Shown here piece by piece: positions 26,595 to 36,905 of a stretch of DNA of 64,000 nt. Each line of letters starts with the position of its first letter. Positions within the stretch are counted from its first letter, which is position 1. This DNA comes from Corticibacter populi (GTDB lineage Bacteria; Pseudomonadota; Gammaproteobacteria; Burkholderiales; Burkholderiaceae_C). The stretch is from contig NZ_SGWR01000002.1 in assembly GCF_004217315.1 (NCBI RefSeq), positions 240,414 through 304,413 on the forward strand, written 5' to 3'. The position numbers were made by a program, and so were the translations under genes. The notes under the pieces are model-generated. The model was not told where the DNA came from. It saw only the letters and a list, made by a program, of their open reading frames with translations, and searched no databases.

Positions 26595-26634
26595 ATTGAC
26601 AACCAGTTTACGTAATGGGAAACTGGTTGTCAAT
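26595..26634 (-). promoter_or_regulatory. MarR-type operator overlapping the operon promoter
   Basis: ATTGACAACCAGTTT (26595-26609) is repeated perfectly inverted at 26620-26634 around a 10-bp spacer. On the minus strand the repeat contains TTGACA, a 17-base spacer and TAAACT: a full-consensus -35 and a four-of-six -10, 14 bases before the marR start. Bound protein would cover the whole promoter, giving autorepression of the operon. The plus-strand reading also contains TTGACA, so the divergent LysR gene may once have shared control. Confidence 0.8.
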
Positions 26635-26700
26635 ATCCGGTACGACTCGACTTGATCTATGCAGAGACGACTGATCTAGATCAAAGGAGGCGACGAGGAT

Positions 26701-26778
26701 ATGGAGCTTCCACACCTTCGCTGCTTCTTGGCCGTGGCCGAAGAACTGCATTTCGCTCGCGCAGCGGAACGGCTGCAC
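26701..26778 (+). pseudogene. LysR family regulator, truncated after 26 codons
   Basis: ATG at 26701 follows AAAGGAGG. The reading MELPHLRCFLAVAEELHF then ARAAERLH is the standard LysR helix-turn-helix start. Family members continue with a recognition helix (SQPALS-like), but here similarity stops at codon 26 and IS3-like sequence begins at 26779. The gene was divergent from marR and was cut by an insertion; the 3' part is gone. Confidence 0.8.
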
Positions 26779-27110
26779 TGGGCTGCTACCGGTTTCAAGG
26801 ACACCTTGTTAAGGCGGAAGATGAAATTGGAGGTGGCAGATGGTCACGAGAAGGAAATTCAGTCGCGAGTTCAAGCTTGAAGCGGTCAAATTGGCCACCG
26901 AGCGCGGGGTGGCGGTGGCCCAAGCTGGCAAGGATCTGGACGTGCACGAGAACGTGCTGCGCAAATGGGTTCGTGAGCTGCGTGAGGAGCCCAAGAGGCG
27001 CTTCCTGGCAACGCGAAGCAAAGGGCCCAGGACGCGGAGATAGCGTGGCTGCGCAAGAAAGTGACTAAGATCAAGATGATGCGCGACATCCTGAAAAAAC
27101 GCGCCATTGG
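26779..27110 (+). mobile_element. IS3-family remnant: left end and frameshifted OrfA
   Basis: TGGGCTGCTACCGGTTTC (from 26779), followed by GGACACC and TTAAG, looks like an IS3-family left terminal repeat. OrfA begins at ATG 26840 (MVTRRKFSREFKLEAVKLAT, ENVLRKWVREL, a helix-turn-helix transposase start). Near 27004 the frame slips, and the expected continuation (PGNAKQ, AEIAWLRKKVTKIKMMRDILKK) is in the next frame. Similarity ends around 27107; OrfB and the right end are missing. The element is dead. Confidence 0.78.
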
Positions 27111-27177
27111 CGCGTTGTGTGAACAGGTGCCGGCGCTTCGGTCGGCATGTCTTTCCTGGTTGGGCAGTGTCCCCGGT

Positions 27178-27924
27178 TCAGTCCGTGATCAAGCGGGCAT
27201 TGAGCGGCTGCACCGGGCGGTTGTTGTGGTGCATGCGCTTTTCGAACTGGGCGAGCTGGCCTTCGCTCACGCTCAGCGGGGCCTTGAGCACCACCCAGGT
27301 CACGCCTTCCGAGCAAGGCGGTGTCGTCAACGAGCCGGAAAAGCGGTAATAGTCGTGGTTCTTCGGCAGCAGGTTGCTCAGATCCACGGGCTGCGTGAGC
27401 GCGCGGGCCGCATTTTCCTCATCGCTCAGCGCATTGAGCATGCCTTGCAGCTGCGGATTGTCCTGCCCTTGCTTGAACATGGCGGCGAGCACCAGCAGAT
27501 TGCCATCGGCATCGGCATGCACAAAATGGCCTTCGAGCGGGAAGCTCAGGCCTTTGATCTGATTTTCACTGGGTGTGTGAAAATGGAATTGCTTGAGCGT
27601 GTAACGGTGATCGCCCAGCATCAGATAATCCGATTCATTGCCGATATTCACCTGAATCGTATGGCCGTTGTTGACGACCTCTTCCGGTGCAATCACATAG
27701 TGAAAGGACAGCGGATCAGCCGATGTCTTGTAGGTATGATCGATATTGACGGGGGACTGGTTCTTGCCGATTTTGCACGTGGCATATTCAGGCGATATTT
27801 CCGACCACTTTTCCGGATTGACATCGCCTTCATAACCCCAATGGGCACCGGCGTAGCAGGTTCCGAAAATGCCGATCAAGGCGGAAAATGCCGTCAGGCT
27901 TTGTTTGATTGTGTTTTTCTTCAT
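27178..27924 (-). CDS. cah: alpha-type carbonic anhydrase
   Basis: A 248-residue periplasmic enzyme for CO2/bicarbonate interconversion. The signal peptide is about 1-25. HWGYEG opens the mature domain, QSPVNI follows, and the zinc ligands are His114, His116 (FHFHTPSEN) and His133 (EGHFVH). Cys50 and Cys204 (SLTTPPCSEGV) can form the conserved disulfide. The 5' half is AT-rich compared with the window, fitting acquisition with the adjoining island. No clear Shine-Dalgarno is seen; nested inverted repeats occupy the leader. The 3' end abuts the dead IS. Confidence 0.95.
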   Translation of the reverse strand: MKKNTIKQSLTAFSALIGIFGTCYAGAHWGYEGDVNPEKWSEISPEYATCKIGKNQSPVNIDHTYKTSADPLSFHYVIAPEEVVNNGHTIQVNIGNESDYLMLGDHRYTLKQFHFHTPSENQIKGLSFPLEGHFVHADADGNLLVLAAMFKQGQDNPQLQGMLNALSDEENAARALTQPVDLSNLLPKNHDYYRFSGSLTTPPCSEGVTWVVLKAPLSVSEGQLAQFEKRMHHNNRPVQPLNARLITD

Positions 27925-27929
27925 GGTCT

Positions 27930-28016
27930 GTTTTGAATAGGGAATCGATTGATGCGAATCAATCGGGAGCGGATTCTATGCTCTGCATGGAAACCCGCTG
28001 CCCCCTATTCAAAAAC
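27930..28016. repeat. Overlapping inverted repeats in the cah leader
   Basis: GTTTTGAATAGGG (27930-27942) pairs with CCCTATTCAAAAAC (28003-28016), allowing one bulged A. Between them CGATTGAT-gcga-ATCAATCG (27946-27965) is a perfect 8-bp inverted repeat. The first arm begins six bases upstream of the cah start, where a ribosome-binding site should be. It may be an operator, a leader RNA structure or the scar of a mobile element. Confidence 0.6.
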
Positions 28017-28110
28017 CATGCGCATACCGTCTTTATTCCCCCACGCAGGCGTTGGCCGACAACACGGGCAGCAGGTCGGGCATGGCGTCCCGCCTGCCGG
28101 CTTCGGCACC

Positions 28111-29355
28111 TCAGCTGGCGTGCTTGAGCACCGCGTTGAGCAGCACGTGCGCGCCCGCGGCCAGGTGCTCGGGAGTCGCATCTTCCGCCTCGTTGTGGCT
28201 GATGCCATCCTTGCAGGGCACGAAGATCATGCCGGCAGGCGCCACGTCGGCCACGTAGACGGCATCGTGGCCGGCGCCGCTGACCACGTCCATGTGGCCC
28301 AGGCCCAGCGCCTGCGCGGCCGCGCGTACGCTCTCGATGCAGGCCTCGTCGAAATGGCAGGGAGGAAAATAGACGACCTGCTTCATATCGACCTGCAGGC
28401 GGGCATCGGCCTTCTGCAGTCCGGCGATGAAATCCTTGAGGTCGGCCTCCATGGCAAGCAGGTCGCCATCGTCGAGCGCACGGATGTCCACCGAGAATTT
28501 CACGGTGCCAGGGATGGTGTTGCGCGAGTTGGGCAGCACCTGCATGTAGCCCACCGTGCCGCGGCCATAGGGGGCGAAGTGCCTGCCCAGCGCGTTGACC
28601 TTCTCGACGATGCGGCTGGCCGCCAGCAGCGCATCGTGGCGCAGATCCATGGGGGTGGTGCCGGCGTGCGATTCCTGGCCGGTGACGACCACGTCGTACC
28701 AGCGCTGGCCCAGCGCGCCGGGCACCACGCCAATGGTCAGTTCATGGGCCTCCAGCACCGGGCCCTGCTCGATGTGCGCCTCGAAATACGCGCCGAACAT
28801 GCCACCTGGCACCTGGCCTGGCGACACCTCGCCGGCGTAGCCGATCTTGCGCAGCTCATCCTGCACCGCCAGGCCGTCCACGTCGGTGGCGGCCAGCGCA
28901 TGTTCGAGCGTGAAGGCGCCGGTGAACACGCCCGAGCCCATCATCACCGGCACGAAACGCGAACCCTCCTCGTTGGTCCAGGCGATCACCTCGATGGGCG
29001 CCTTGGTCTGGATGCCCTTGTCATTGAGAGTGCGCAGCACCTCCAGCCCGGCCATCACGCCATAGATGCCGTCGAACTTGCCGCCGGTGGGCTGGGTATC
29101 GATGTGGCTGCCCATGGCAATGACCGGACGGCTCGGGTCCGTACCCTCGCGGCGTGCGAAGATGTTGCCGATGGCGTCGATGCGCACCTCCAGGCCCGCC
29201 TCCTTGCACCAGTGCACGAAGAGATCCCGGCCCTGGCCGTCGAGTTCGCTCAGCGCCAGGCGGCACACGCCGCCCTTGGCCGTGCCGCCGATCCTGCCAT
29301 GCTCCATCAGGGTGTTCCAGAGGCGTTCGCCATTGATCAGTAAAGGTTTGCTCAT
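28111..29355 (-). CDS. M20-type Zn-dependent amidohydrolase (N-carbamoyl-amino acid hydrolase/allantoate amidohydrolase family)
   Basis: A 414-residue binuclear metal hydrolase. The metal motifs are GSHIDTQPTGGKFDG, WTNEEGSRF, and near the C-terminus GAGHDAVYVA with SHNEAEDATPEHL. The dimerisation domain holds GQESHAGTTPMDLRHDAL. The set matches HyuC/AmaB, beta-ureidopropionase and allantoate amidohydrolase rather than peptidase T-like M20 enzymes. It lies last in the minus-strand group with an amidase and a Dpp-type importer. The start at 29355 gives the family length. Confidence 0.9.
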   Translation of the reverse strand: MSKPLLINGERLWNTLMEHGRIGGTAKGGVCRLALSELDGQGRDLFVHWCKEAGLEVRIDAIGNIFARREGTDPSRPVIAMGSHIDTQPTGGKFDGIYGVMAGLEVLRTLNDKGIQTKAPIEVIAWTNEEGSRFVPVMMGSGVFTGAFTLEHALAATDVDGLAVQDELRKIGYAGEVSPGQVPGGMFGAYFEAHIEQGPVLEAHELTIGVVPGALGQRWYDVVVTGQESHAGTTPMDLRHDALLAASRIVEKVNALGRHFAPYGRGTVGYMQVLPNSRNTIPGTVKFSVDIRALDDGDLLAMEADLKDFIAGLQKADARLQVDMKQVVYFPPCHFDEACIESVRAAAQALGLGHMDVVSGAGHDAVYVADVAPAGMIFVPCKDGISHNEAEDATPEHLAAGAHVLLNAVLKHAS

Positions 29356-29492
29356 GTTGGTGGTCCTTTGCGTCGGTTGTCCGTGATTGGTTTTTCGTTG
29401 TGGCTCGTCCGTGGTGCTTGGCCTGTGGGGCGCATGCAGGCGCTGCGCCGATCCGGCGCCCATCCATCACCAAGGCGCGGGGAAAATGGCTA

Positions 29493-30749
29493 TCAGCCTG
29501 CGGGCCTTGCCACGCCGGCCATGATGCGCGCGGCCAGCGCGATCAGCGACTGGTCGCTGCCGCGCGGTCCGAGCAGCGAGAAGCCGAGCGGCACACCTTC
29601 GATGCGCATCAGCGGCAGCGAAATCTGCGGCAGGCCCGCCAGACCCGAAAGGCACAGCATGTGGATGGCCTGGTTGCGGTAATCCTCCAGCTCGGTCTCG
29701 CTCTGGCTCAAGAGCGGCGCCACCTGCGGCATGGTGGGCATGAGCAGCACGCCGTCGCGCCCCAGCAGTGCTTCGAGGCGCTCGGTGAAGGCCTGGCGCA
29801 GCGCCAGTTGCGGCGCCACCTGCTCGGCCGTGATGTCCTTGGACCAGGCGAAACGGTCGCGCACGCCAGGGCCAAGCTGCAGGCCGTAGCGCTCGATCAT
29901 CCCGCCCTGGCTGCGCCAGGCTTCCCAGCCCTGGATGATGCGAAACGCCCAGTACAGATCGATCGAGGGCATCAGCCAGGCATCGACCGGCTGCGGCTTC
30001 GTCCAGCCCACCCCTCCCTCGCCTTCCCCTCCTTGCGCGTCTGGCTTTCGCACCAGCTGCGCCAGCACGCCCTGCACGGCCGCCTGGACCTGCGTGTCGA
30101 GCGAGGCCAGGATGTCGGCCGCCAGCAGCAGCCGCGGCGCCGCCGGCAAGGGCTGCCGGTCTTCGCCCAGCAGCACCTCGCCGACCCTGGCGAACACTGC
30201 CATGTCGCGCGCGAACCAGCCGCAGGTGTCGAAGCCCGGCGCCAGCGGCATGCAGCCGGCCAGGCTGATGCGCCCGTGCGTGGGCCGCAGCCCGATCAGG
30301 CCGCAGTGGCTGGCCGGGCAGCGCACCGAGCCGCCGGTATCCGAGCCAATGGCGAAATCGCACAGGCCGTTGGAGACCGCCGAGGCCGAGCCGGAACTGG
30401 AGCCGCCCGGAATGCGATCGGGCGCGGCGCCGTTGCGCGGCGTGCCGAAATGCGCGTTTTTGCCGTTCATCGAGAATGCCAGTTCGTCGGTAATGACCTT
30501 GCCGGTGACGCGTGCGCCCGCCGCCTGCAGGGCCTGCACCACGGGTGCCGATTGCGTCTTGATGCCCGAGAGCGCGAGCGCATGCGGGTTGCCCCAGCCA
30601 CTCGGATAGCCGGCCACGTCATAGATGTCCTTGACGGCGAAGTCGAGGCCGGCGAGCGGCCCTCCCCCCGCCGCTGGTGCTTTCTGCAGTGTTTCAGACG
30701 GTGCGGGATAAGGGATGAAGCAAAAGGCGTTGCTGTCGGCTTGGGTCAT
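29493..30749 (-). CDS. Amidase (amidase signature family)
   Basis: A 418-residue Ser-cisSer-Lys hydrolase. The catalytic lysine region is LDFAVKDIYDVAG (Lys40), the nucleophile region PGGSSSGSASAV, and the middle Ser in SDTGGSVRCPASHCGLIG. It is short for the family but appears complete. An unusual Gly/Glu-rich insertion (DAQGGEGEGGVGW) occurs near residue 245. It is transcribed with the importer genes and the M20 amidohydrolase, suggesting hydrolysis of an imported amide; other possibilities are indoleacetamide-type or aryl-acylamide substrates. Confidence 0.88.
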   Translation of the reverse strand: MTQADSNAFCFIPYPAPSETLQKAPAAGGGPLAGLDFAVKDIYDVAGYPSGWGNPHALALSGIKTQSAPVVQALQAAGARVTGKVITDELAFSMNGKNAHFGTPRNGAAPDRIPGGSSSGSASAVSNGLCDFAIGSDTGGSVRCPASHCGLIGLRPTHGRISLAGCMPLAPGFDTCGWFARDMAVFARVGEVLLGEDRQPLPAAPRLLLAADILASLDTQVQAAVQGVLAQLVRKPDAQGGEGEGGVGWTKPQPVDAWLMPSIDLYWAFRIIQGWEAWRSQGGMIERYGLQLGPGVRDRFAWSKDITAEQVAPQLALRQAFTERLEALLGRDGVLLMPTMPQVAPLLSQSETELEDYRNQAIHMLCLSGLAGLPQISLPLMRIEGVPLGFSLLGPRGSDQSLIALAARIMAGVARPAG

Positions 30750-30822
30750 GGTCGGCGGTTCAGGTCAGCAGTTCAGATTGGAAGATGGCAGGAGTGAAAG
30801 GCGCAAGCAGGTCAGCTGCAGG

Positions 30823-31972
30823 TCATTCATGCAGGGCGGCATCGTCAGGCGCTGACGCTGGCGCTGGCGCTGGCGTGGCCGTGTCGCATTGCCACTCGTG
30901 CACACGGATGCACCGCACCAAGTGCTCGGGGCCGACCACCTCCGCCGGCGGTTGCTGCTCCCGGCAGGCGGGCCGAGCATGCGCGCAGCGCTCGGCAAAC
31001 GCACAGCCCGGAGGCAGACGGGAGAGATCGGGCGGCGCGCCGCCGATGGTCTGCAGGCGCTGGCCCTTTTGCATGGCGCCATGGCTGCGGCTTTGCAGCA
31101 GCGCGTGGGTGTAGGGATGGCGGGGCTGGGTCAGCAAATTCACCGCCGGCCCCTGCTCGATGATGCGGCCGGCATACATCACCGCCATGCGGTCGGCCAC
31201 CTCGGCGGCCGCACCGATGTCGTGCGTGACGAACACGATGGACAGGCCGAGCTCCTTCTGCAGCTCGCGCAGCAGCAGCAGGATCTGGATCTGCACCGTG
31301 GCATCGAGCGCCGTGGTGGGCTCGTCGGCCAGCAGCACCTGCGGGTTGCAGGCCAGCGCCAGCGCGATCATGGCGCGTTGGCGCATGCCGCCGGACATCT
31401 CGTGCGGATAGGCATCGAGGCGCCGCTCCGGGCTGGGAATACGCACCTTCTCGAAGAGCGCCAGCGCGCGCTGGCGCGCCTGCTGCCGGCTCACTTTTTC
31501 GTGGCGGAGAATGGTCTCGACGATCTGCTCGCCCACCGTGTAGACCGGATCGAGTGCCAGCAGCGGCTCCTGGAAGATCATCGCAATGGTCTTGCCGCGC
31601 AGGTCGGCCAGTTCCCTGCGGCCCATGCGCAGCACGTCGCGACCGGCTACCTCCAGCGCGCCGTGGTAGCGGGTGGAGCGCTCGTTGTGCAGCCGCATCA
31701 TGGCCCGCAGCGTGACGCTTTTGCCCGAGCCGGATTCGCCGATCAGCGCCATGACCTCGCCCTGGCGCACATCCAGATCCACGCCGTTGACGGCCTGGAC
31801 CCGCTTGTCCGGCGTGTGGAACTCCACGCGCAGTTCGCGCAGCGACACCATGGCCGGACGTGGCGCTGCGGGGTCCGCCCCGATCCCATCGATGCGCGTC
31901 TCGACGACGGTTTCGGCAACGACGCGGCCGTCGCCCGCGACGCCGATGGTCTCCGTGACCCGTTGGACGATG

Positions 31973-31980
<8 letters not shown>
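30823..31980 (-). CDS. Dpp/Opp-type ABC importer ATP-binding protein (DppD-like)
   Basis: A 385-residue ATPase: Walker A GESGSGKS, signature [15 protein letters not shown], Walker [13 protein letters not shown] and switch FVTHDIG. The oligopeptide-transporter C-terminal extension with the 4Fe-4S/zinc-type cysteine cluster is visible ([21 protein letters not shown]). It overlaps the preceding ATPase gene by eight bases. An unusual N-terminal ~40-residue lead precedes the ABC domain. Confidence 0.93.
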
Positions 31981-33075
<1,095 letters not shown>

Positions 33076-33079
<4 letters not shown>

Positions 33080-34005
33080 TGCTTGACCTCCATGGCCGAG
33101 CGCAGGCCATCGGCCAGCATGTTGAAGGACACCGAGGTGATGAAGATGAACACGCCCGGCAGTGCCGCCACCCAGGGCTGGGTGTAGATGGCCGTGCGCA
33201 GCGTGTTGAGCATCAGCCCCCATTCGGGCTGCGGCGGCTTGACGCCCAGGCCCAGGAACGAGAGGCCCGATGCCAGGATCATCGCCACCGAGATCAGGCT
33301 GGTGGAATAGACGAAGATCGGCCCGACCACGTTGCCCAGCACATGCCGGCGCACGATGGTGAAGGCGCCGGCGCCCGAGGCGCGCGCCGCATCCACGTAA
33401 TCGCTGCGGCGCACCTGCGTGGTCACACTCTCGGCGATGCGCGCGATCTGCGGCACGAACACGATGGTCAGCGAAATCAGCGAGTTGGTGATGCCCGCGC
33501 CCAACGCCCCCGAGAGCGCGATGGCCAGCAGCACCGAGGGAAACGCGTACAGCACGTCGATGCAGCGCATCAGCGCGGTGTTGACGAAGCCGCCCGCATA
33601 GCCGGCCAGGATGCCGATGGCGCTGCCGATCACGAAAGCCATGATGACGGGCGCGATGCCCATGAACAGCGACAGGCGCGCGCCCAGCATCAGGCGCGAG
33701 AGCAGGTCGCGGCCCAGCTCGTCGGTGCCCAGGAGGTGGCCCTCGGTGCCGATCGGCTTGAGGCGCTTGAGCATGGACGTGGCAAAGGGGTCGGCCGGCG
33801 AGATCCAGGGCGCGAAGATCGCCATCGCGACCAGCAGCACGATGATGGCCGCGGCCACCATGGCCACCGGATTGCGCACCAGGCGGCGCAGCACGTTGGC
33901 GCCATGTCCGCGCGAGCGTGCCACCGGGGCGTTCGCTGCGGCCGCGGCAGAGGTTGCTGCGGGCTTGACGGCGGCCGACAGGCCGGGGGTTGTTGCAGTG
34001 GTCAT
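33076..34005 (-). CDS. Dpp/Opp-type ABC importer permease (DppC-like)
   Basis: A 309-residue inner-membrane permease. After an Ala-rich N-terminus (TSAAAAANAPVARSR) come the first helix and the extracytoplasmic loop with HLLGTDELGRDLLSRLMLGAR, a DppC/OppC signature, then five more helices. The EAA loop region is DAARASGAGAFTIVRRHVLGN. It lies four bases downstream of the DppB-like gene and overlaps the DppF-like gene. Confidence 0.94.
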
Positions 34006-34009
34006 GGCC

Positions 34010-34963
34010 TCAGCCCCTTTCAATGCGTGGATCGAACACGGTCTGCAGCACATCGACCAGCAGGTTGAGCACCACGAAGAACAGCGCCAGCACCAGAATC
34101 GTGCCTTGCAGCAGCGGCAGGTCGCGCTGGAAGATGGCCTGATTGAGCAGGAAACCGGTGCCCGGCCAGGAGAACACCGTCTCGATCAGAATCGAGCCGC
34201 CCAGCAGGTAGCCCAGCTGCAGGCCCATCACGGCCAGCGCGGTGGGGGCGCTGTTCTTGACGACGTGCTTGAACACCTCCCACTCGCCCAGACCGCGGGC
34301 CCGCAGTCCCACCACGAACTCCTGCGAGAGGATGTCGGCCACCAGCGCCCGTACGGTGCGGGCGATGATGCCCATCGGGATGAAGGACATGGTGATGGCC
34401 GGCAGGATCATGTACTGGACATGCGCCCAGTCCCAGGCCCAGCTGTCGGAGCCGCCGGGCCCGGCACCGGTGGCCGGCAGCCACATCAGCTTGACCGAGA
34501 AGATGATGACCAGCACCATGCCCAGCCAGTAGTGCGGCATGCTCACGCCGATGATGGAGATGAAGGAGGCCAGCCGGTCCGCCCAGGAATTGCGGAAGTA
34601 CCCGGCCACGAAGCCGAACAGGCTGCCAAAGAAGAAACCGATGGCGGTGGCCAGCAGGGCCAGCATCAGCGTGTTGCCCACCGCCTTCATGACCTCTCCG
34701 GTGACCGGGCGGCTGGTGGCGATGGAGGTACCCAGGTCGCCATGCAGGGCACGCCAGATCCAGGAGAGGAATTGCTCGGGCAGGCTGCGGTCGAAGCCGT
34801 AGAGCTGCATCATCTGCTGCTGCAGCTCGACCGAGGCATCGGCCGGCAGGATGGAAACCAGCGGATCACCCGGCGAGAGGTGCACCAGCAGAAAACACAG
34901 GAAGGAGACGCCCAGCATGATGGGCAAGGCATATCCCAGGCGTCTGAGCAGATAGGCAAGCAT
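34010..34963 (-). CDS. Dpp/Opp-type ABC importer permease (DppB-like)
   Basis: A 317-residue permease with six helices. MLAYLLRRLGYALPIMLGVSF and HLSPGDPLVSIL are the standard DppB opening; the EAA loop reads GLRARGLGEWEVFKHVVKNS. The C-terminus NLLVDVLQTVFDPRIERG matches the family end. It is the first membrane gene after the binding protein, 182 bases downstream of its stop. Confidence 0.94.
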   Translation of the reverse strand: MLAYLLRRLGYALPIMLGVSFLCFLLVHLSPGDPLVSILPADASVELQQQMMQLYGFDRSLPEQFLSWIWRALHGDLGTSIATSRPVTGEVMKAVGNTLMLALLATAIGFFFGSLFGFVAGYFRNSWADRLASFISIIGVSMPHYWLGMVLVIIFSVKLMWLPATGAGPGGSDSWAWDWAHVQYMILPAITMSFIPMGIIARTVRALVADILSQEFVVGLRARGLGEWEVFKHVVKNSAPTALAVMGLQLGYLLGGSILIETVFSWPGTGFLLNQAIFQRDLPLLQGTILVLALFFVVLNLLVDVLQTVFDPRIERG

Positions 34964-35145
34964 CGTGGAACCTCTGGGGGCTGTCTTTTTGATCGGCCGA
35001 CCAATGCGCCGGCCGGGCCGGGCGGCAGTTGGTCAGAGGGAGGTCATGCAGGCACGGGCGGGGGCGGCAGGGCGAGGGGGTAACGGCCTTGCGGTCCTGC
35101 CGGCATGCCACCCGGTGGCACTGGGTGTCACCGGGTTTGCGACAC

Positions 35146-36819
35146 TCAGTCCATCTGCATCGTCGCGATGTCGATGAACCAGCTCTTGGGCTGCACCACA
35201 TTCTTGACCTTGGCGGACATGGCGCGCGGGCCCACGTCGTGCGCGACGAACAGGAACGGCGCTTCGTCCACGATGTACTCGTGCAGGTGGGCCAGCGCCA
35301 CGTCGCGCTCGTCGGCATCGAAGGTGGTGCGGGCCTTGTCGACCAGCTCATCCATCTTGGGGTTGCTGTAGTAGCCCCAGTTGTTGGAGACCGGCGGCTG
35401 CGCCTTGGTGCTGACGAAGCGGACCATCGCGAAGAACGGATCCATGGTGGCGGCCGTCACATTGGTCGCGTGGGAGTTATGCGCGCCGGGGTCCTTGGCA
35501 CCCAGGCGCCAGCCGGAGAACAGCGTGTTCCACTCCAGCACGTCGAACTCCACGTCGAAGTAGCAGTCCTTGAGGTTCTGCTGGATGAACTCGTTCATCG
35601 GCAGCGGCTGCATCTGGCCGGAGCCCGAGGCCGAGGTCTGGATCTTGACCTTGACCGGCTTGCTGGCCGAGAAACCGGCCTCCTGCATCAGCTTCTGGCC
35701 GGCCGGCACGTCGTACTTCACGTCGAAGGTCGGCTTGCCGTACCAGGGGTGTCCCTTGGCGACGATGCCCGAGGCCTCCTCCATCAGGCCGCCAAGCAGC
35801 ACCTTGAGCGAGGCGCGGTCCACGCACAGGTTGGCGGCGTGGCGCACGCGCGCATCGGCAAACGGCGAATCTTCCAGGAAGGAGAACTGCCAGGGCCAGA
35901 TGTGCGGCTGCGGGTTGGAGTACACGTTGAAGCCGCGGCCCTTGATGGCGTCGATGGCGTCGGGCGCGGGCGCCTCGATCCAGTCCACCTGGCCGGACAT
36001 CAGCGCCGCCGTGCGGGCGCTGGGCTCGGGCAGCGGCAGCAGTACCACGCGATCGATGGCGGGGCGGCGCTTCTCGTCCCAGTAGGCCTCGTTCTTGACC
36101 ATCTCGAAACGCTCGCGCGGCACGAAGCGCGCCGGCTTGAACGGTCCGCTTCCCGAGGCATCGGCGGCAAACGCGGCCCAGGCCTGCTTGCTGCGCTCGG
36201 CCGGATCCGTCACGGTCGCGGGCACGGCCTCGAACTTGGCCTGCCAGTGCGCGGGCGATGCCATGAAGAGGTTGGTCAGGTTGATCGGCAGGAAGGAGTC
36301 GGGCTCGGAGGTGACGAGTTCCACCGTCAGGTCGTCGATCTTGCGGGCGCTGCGCAGCGTCGGCATGCGCGAGGCGGTCGCGCCCACCTGGGCCGGGTCG
36401 TACTGCGGCGCATCCTTGCTCAGCACCTTGTCCACGTTCCAGACCACCGCATCGGCGTCGAAGTCCGAGCCGTCATGGAACTTCACGCCCGGGCGCAGCT
36501 TGAAGATCCATTTGGTCTTGTCCGCGTCGTCCACCGTCCAGGACTCGGCCAGGCCGGGGATCAGCACGCTCGGCTTGGTCTCGGAGCTCAGGTCCCACTG
36601 CGTCAGCGAGTCGTAGATCGGAATGCCGGTGAATCGGTTGCCCTCGAAGCCCTGGTCCGGCTGGCCGGAAGTGCGGGGAATGTCGCCGGCGGTCATGCCG
36701 ATGCGCAGGATCTTCTCCTGCGCCATGGCCGAGGTGCCACAGGCTGCGGCCATGGCGGCCGTCAGCGCCAGACGGCCCAAATGCCGGGCCGAAAACTTCT
36801 TCGCGGGGGGACTGAACAT
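35146..36819 (-). CDS. Family 5 solute-binding protein (DppA/OppA-like)
   Basis: A 557-residue periplasmic receptor for the importer. The signal peptide is about 1-33 (AACGTSAMAQ). Mature features include LIPGLAESWTVDDADKTKW and FKLRPGVKFHDGSDFDADAVVWN, the SBP_bac_5 hallmark. The family binds peptides but also opines, nickel chelates, sugars and amides; ligand not readable. The start has a strong AGGAGG six bases upstream. Two ATCGATTC repeats lie 58-86 bases before the start and may be operators for the adjacent IclR regulator. Confidence 0.92.
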   Translation of the reverse strand: MFSPPAKKFSARHLGRLALTAAMAAACGTSAMAQEKILRIGMTAGDIPRTSGQPDQGFEGNRFTGIPIYDSLTQWDLSSETKPSVLIPGLAESWTVDDADKTKWIFKLRPGVKFHDGSDFDADAVVWNVDKVLSKDAPQYDPAQVGATASRMPTLRSARKIDDLTVELVTSEPDSFLPINLTNLFMASPAHWQAKFEAVPATVTDPAERSKQAWAAFAADASGSGPFKPARFVPRERFEMVKNEAYWDEKRRPAIDRVVLLPLPEPSARTAALMSGQVDWIEAPAPDAIDAIKGRGFNVYSNPQPHIWPWQFSFLEDSPFADARVRHAANLCVDRASLKVLLGGLMEEASGIVAKGHPWYGKPTFDVKYDVPAGQKLMQEAGFSASKPVKVKIQTSASGSGQMQPLPMNEFIQQNLKDCYFDVEFDVLEWNTLFSGWRLGAKDPGAHNSHATNVTAATMDPFFAMVRFVSTKAQPPVSNNWGYYSNPKMDELVDKARTTFDADERDVALAHLHEYIVDEAPFLFVAHDVGPRAMSAKVKNVVQPKSWFIDIATMQMD

Positions 36820-36876
36820 GGAAACCTCCTGGGGGTTGTGGTGAGAGTTCCATGCTGCACAGCAATACACATGCCA

Positions 36877-36905
36877 ATCGATTCACATGTATCGTTTATC
36901 GATTC
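36877..36905. promoter_or_regulatory. Direct repeats upstream of the importer operon
   Basis: ATCGATTC occurs at 36877-36884 and 36898-36905, start-to-start 21 bp, about two helical turns on one DNA face. They lie in an AT-rich 301-base space between the IclR gene and the binding-protein gene. Such spacing suits a dimeric or tetrameric regulator such as IclR. Assignment to this IclR is inference. Confidence 0.4.

Noticed and set aside
26840-27043. OrfA as an intact transposase gene
   Set aside because: The reading after about residue 55 is out of frame with the family; the true continuation is in the next frame and OrfB is absent.
27108-27122. Near-palindrome CGCGCCA-T-TGGCGCG between the IS remnant and cah
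   Set aside because: It is short, without a T-run, and close to the IS truncation point; not enough to call a terminator or an IS end.
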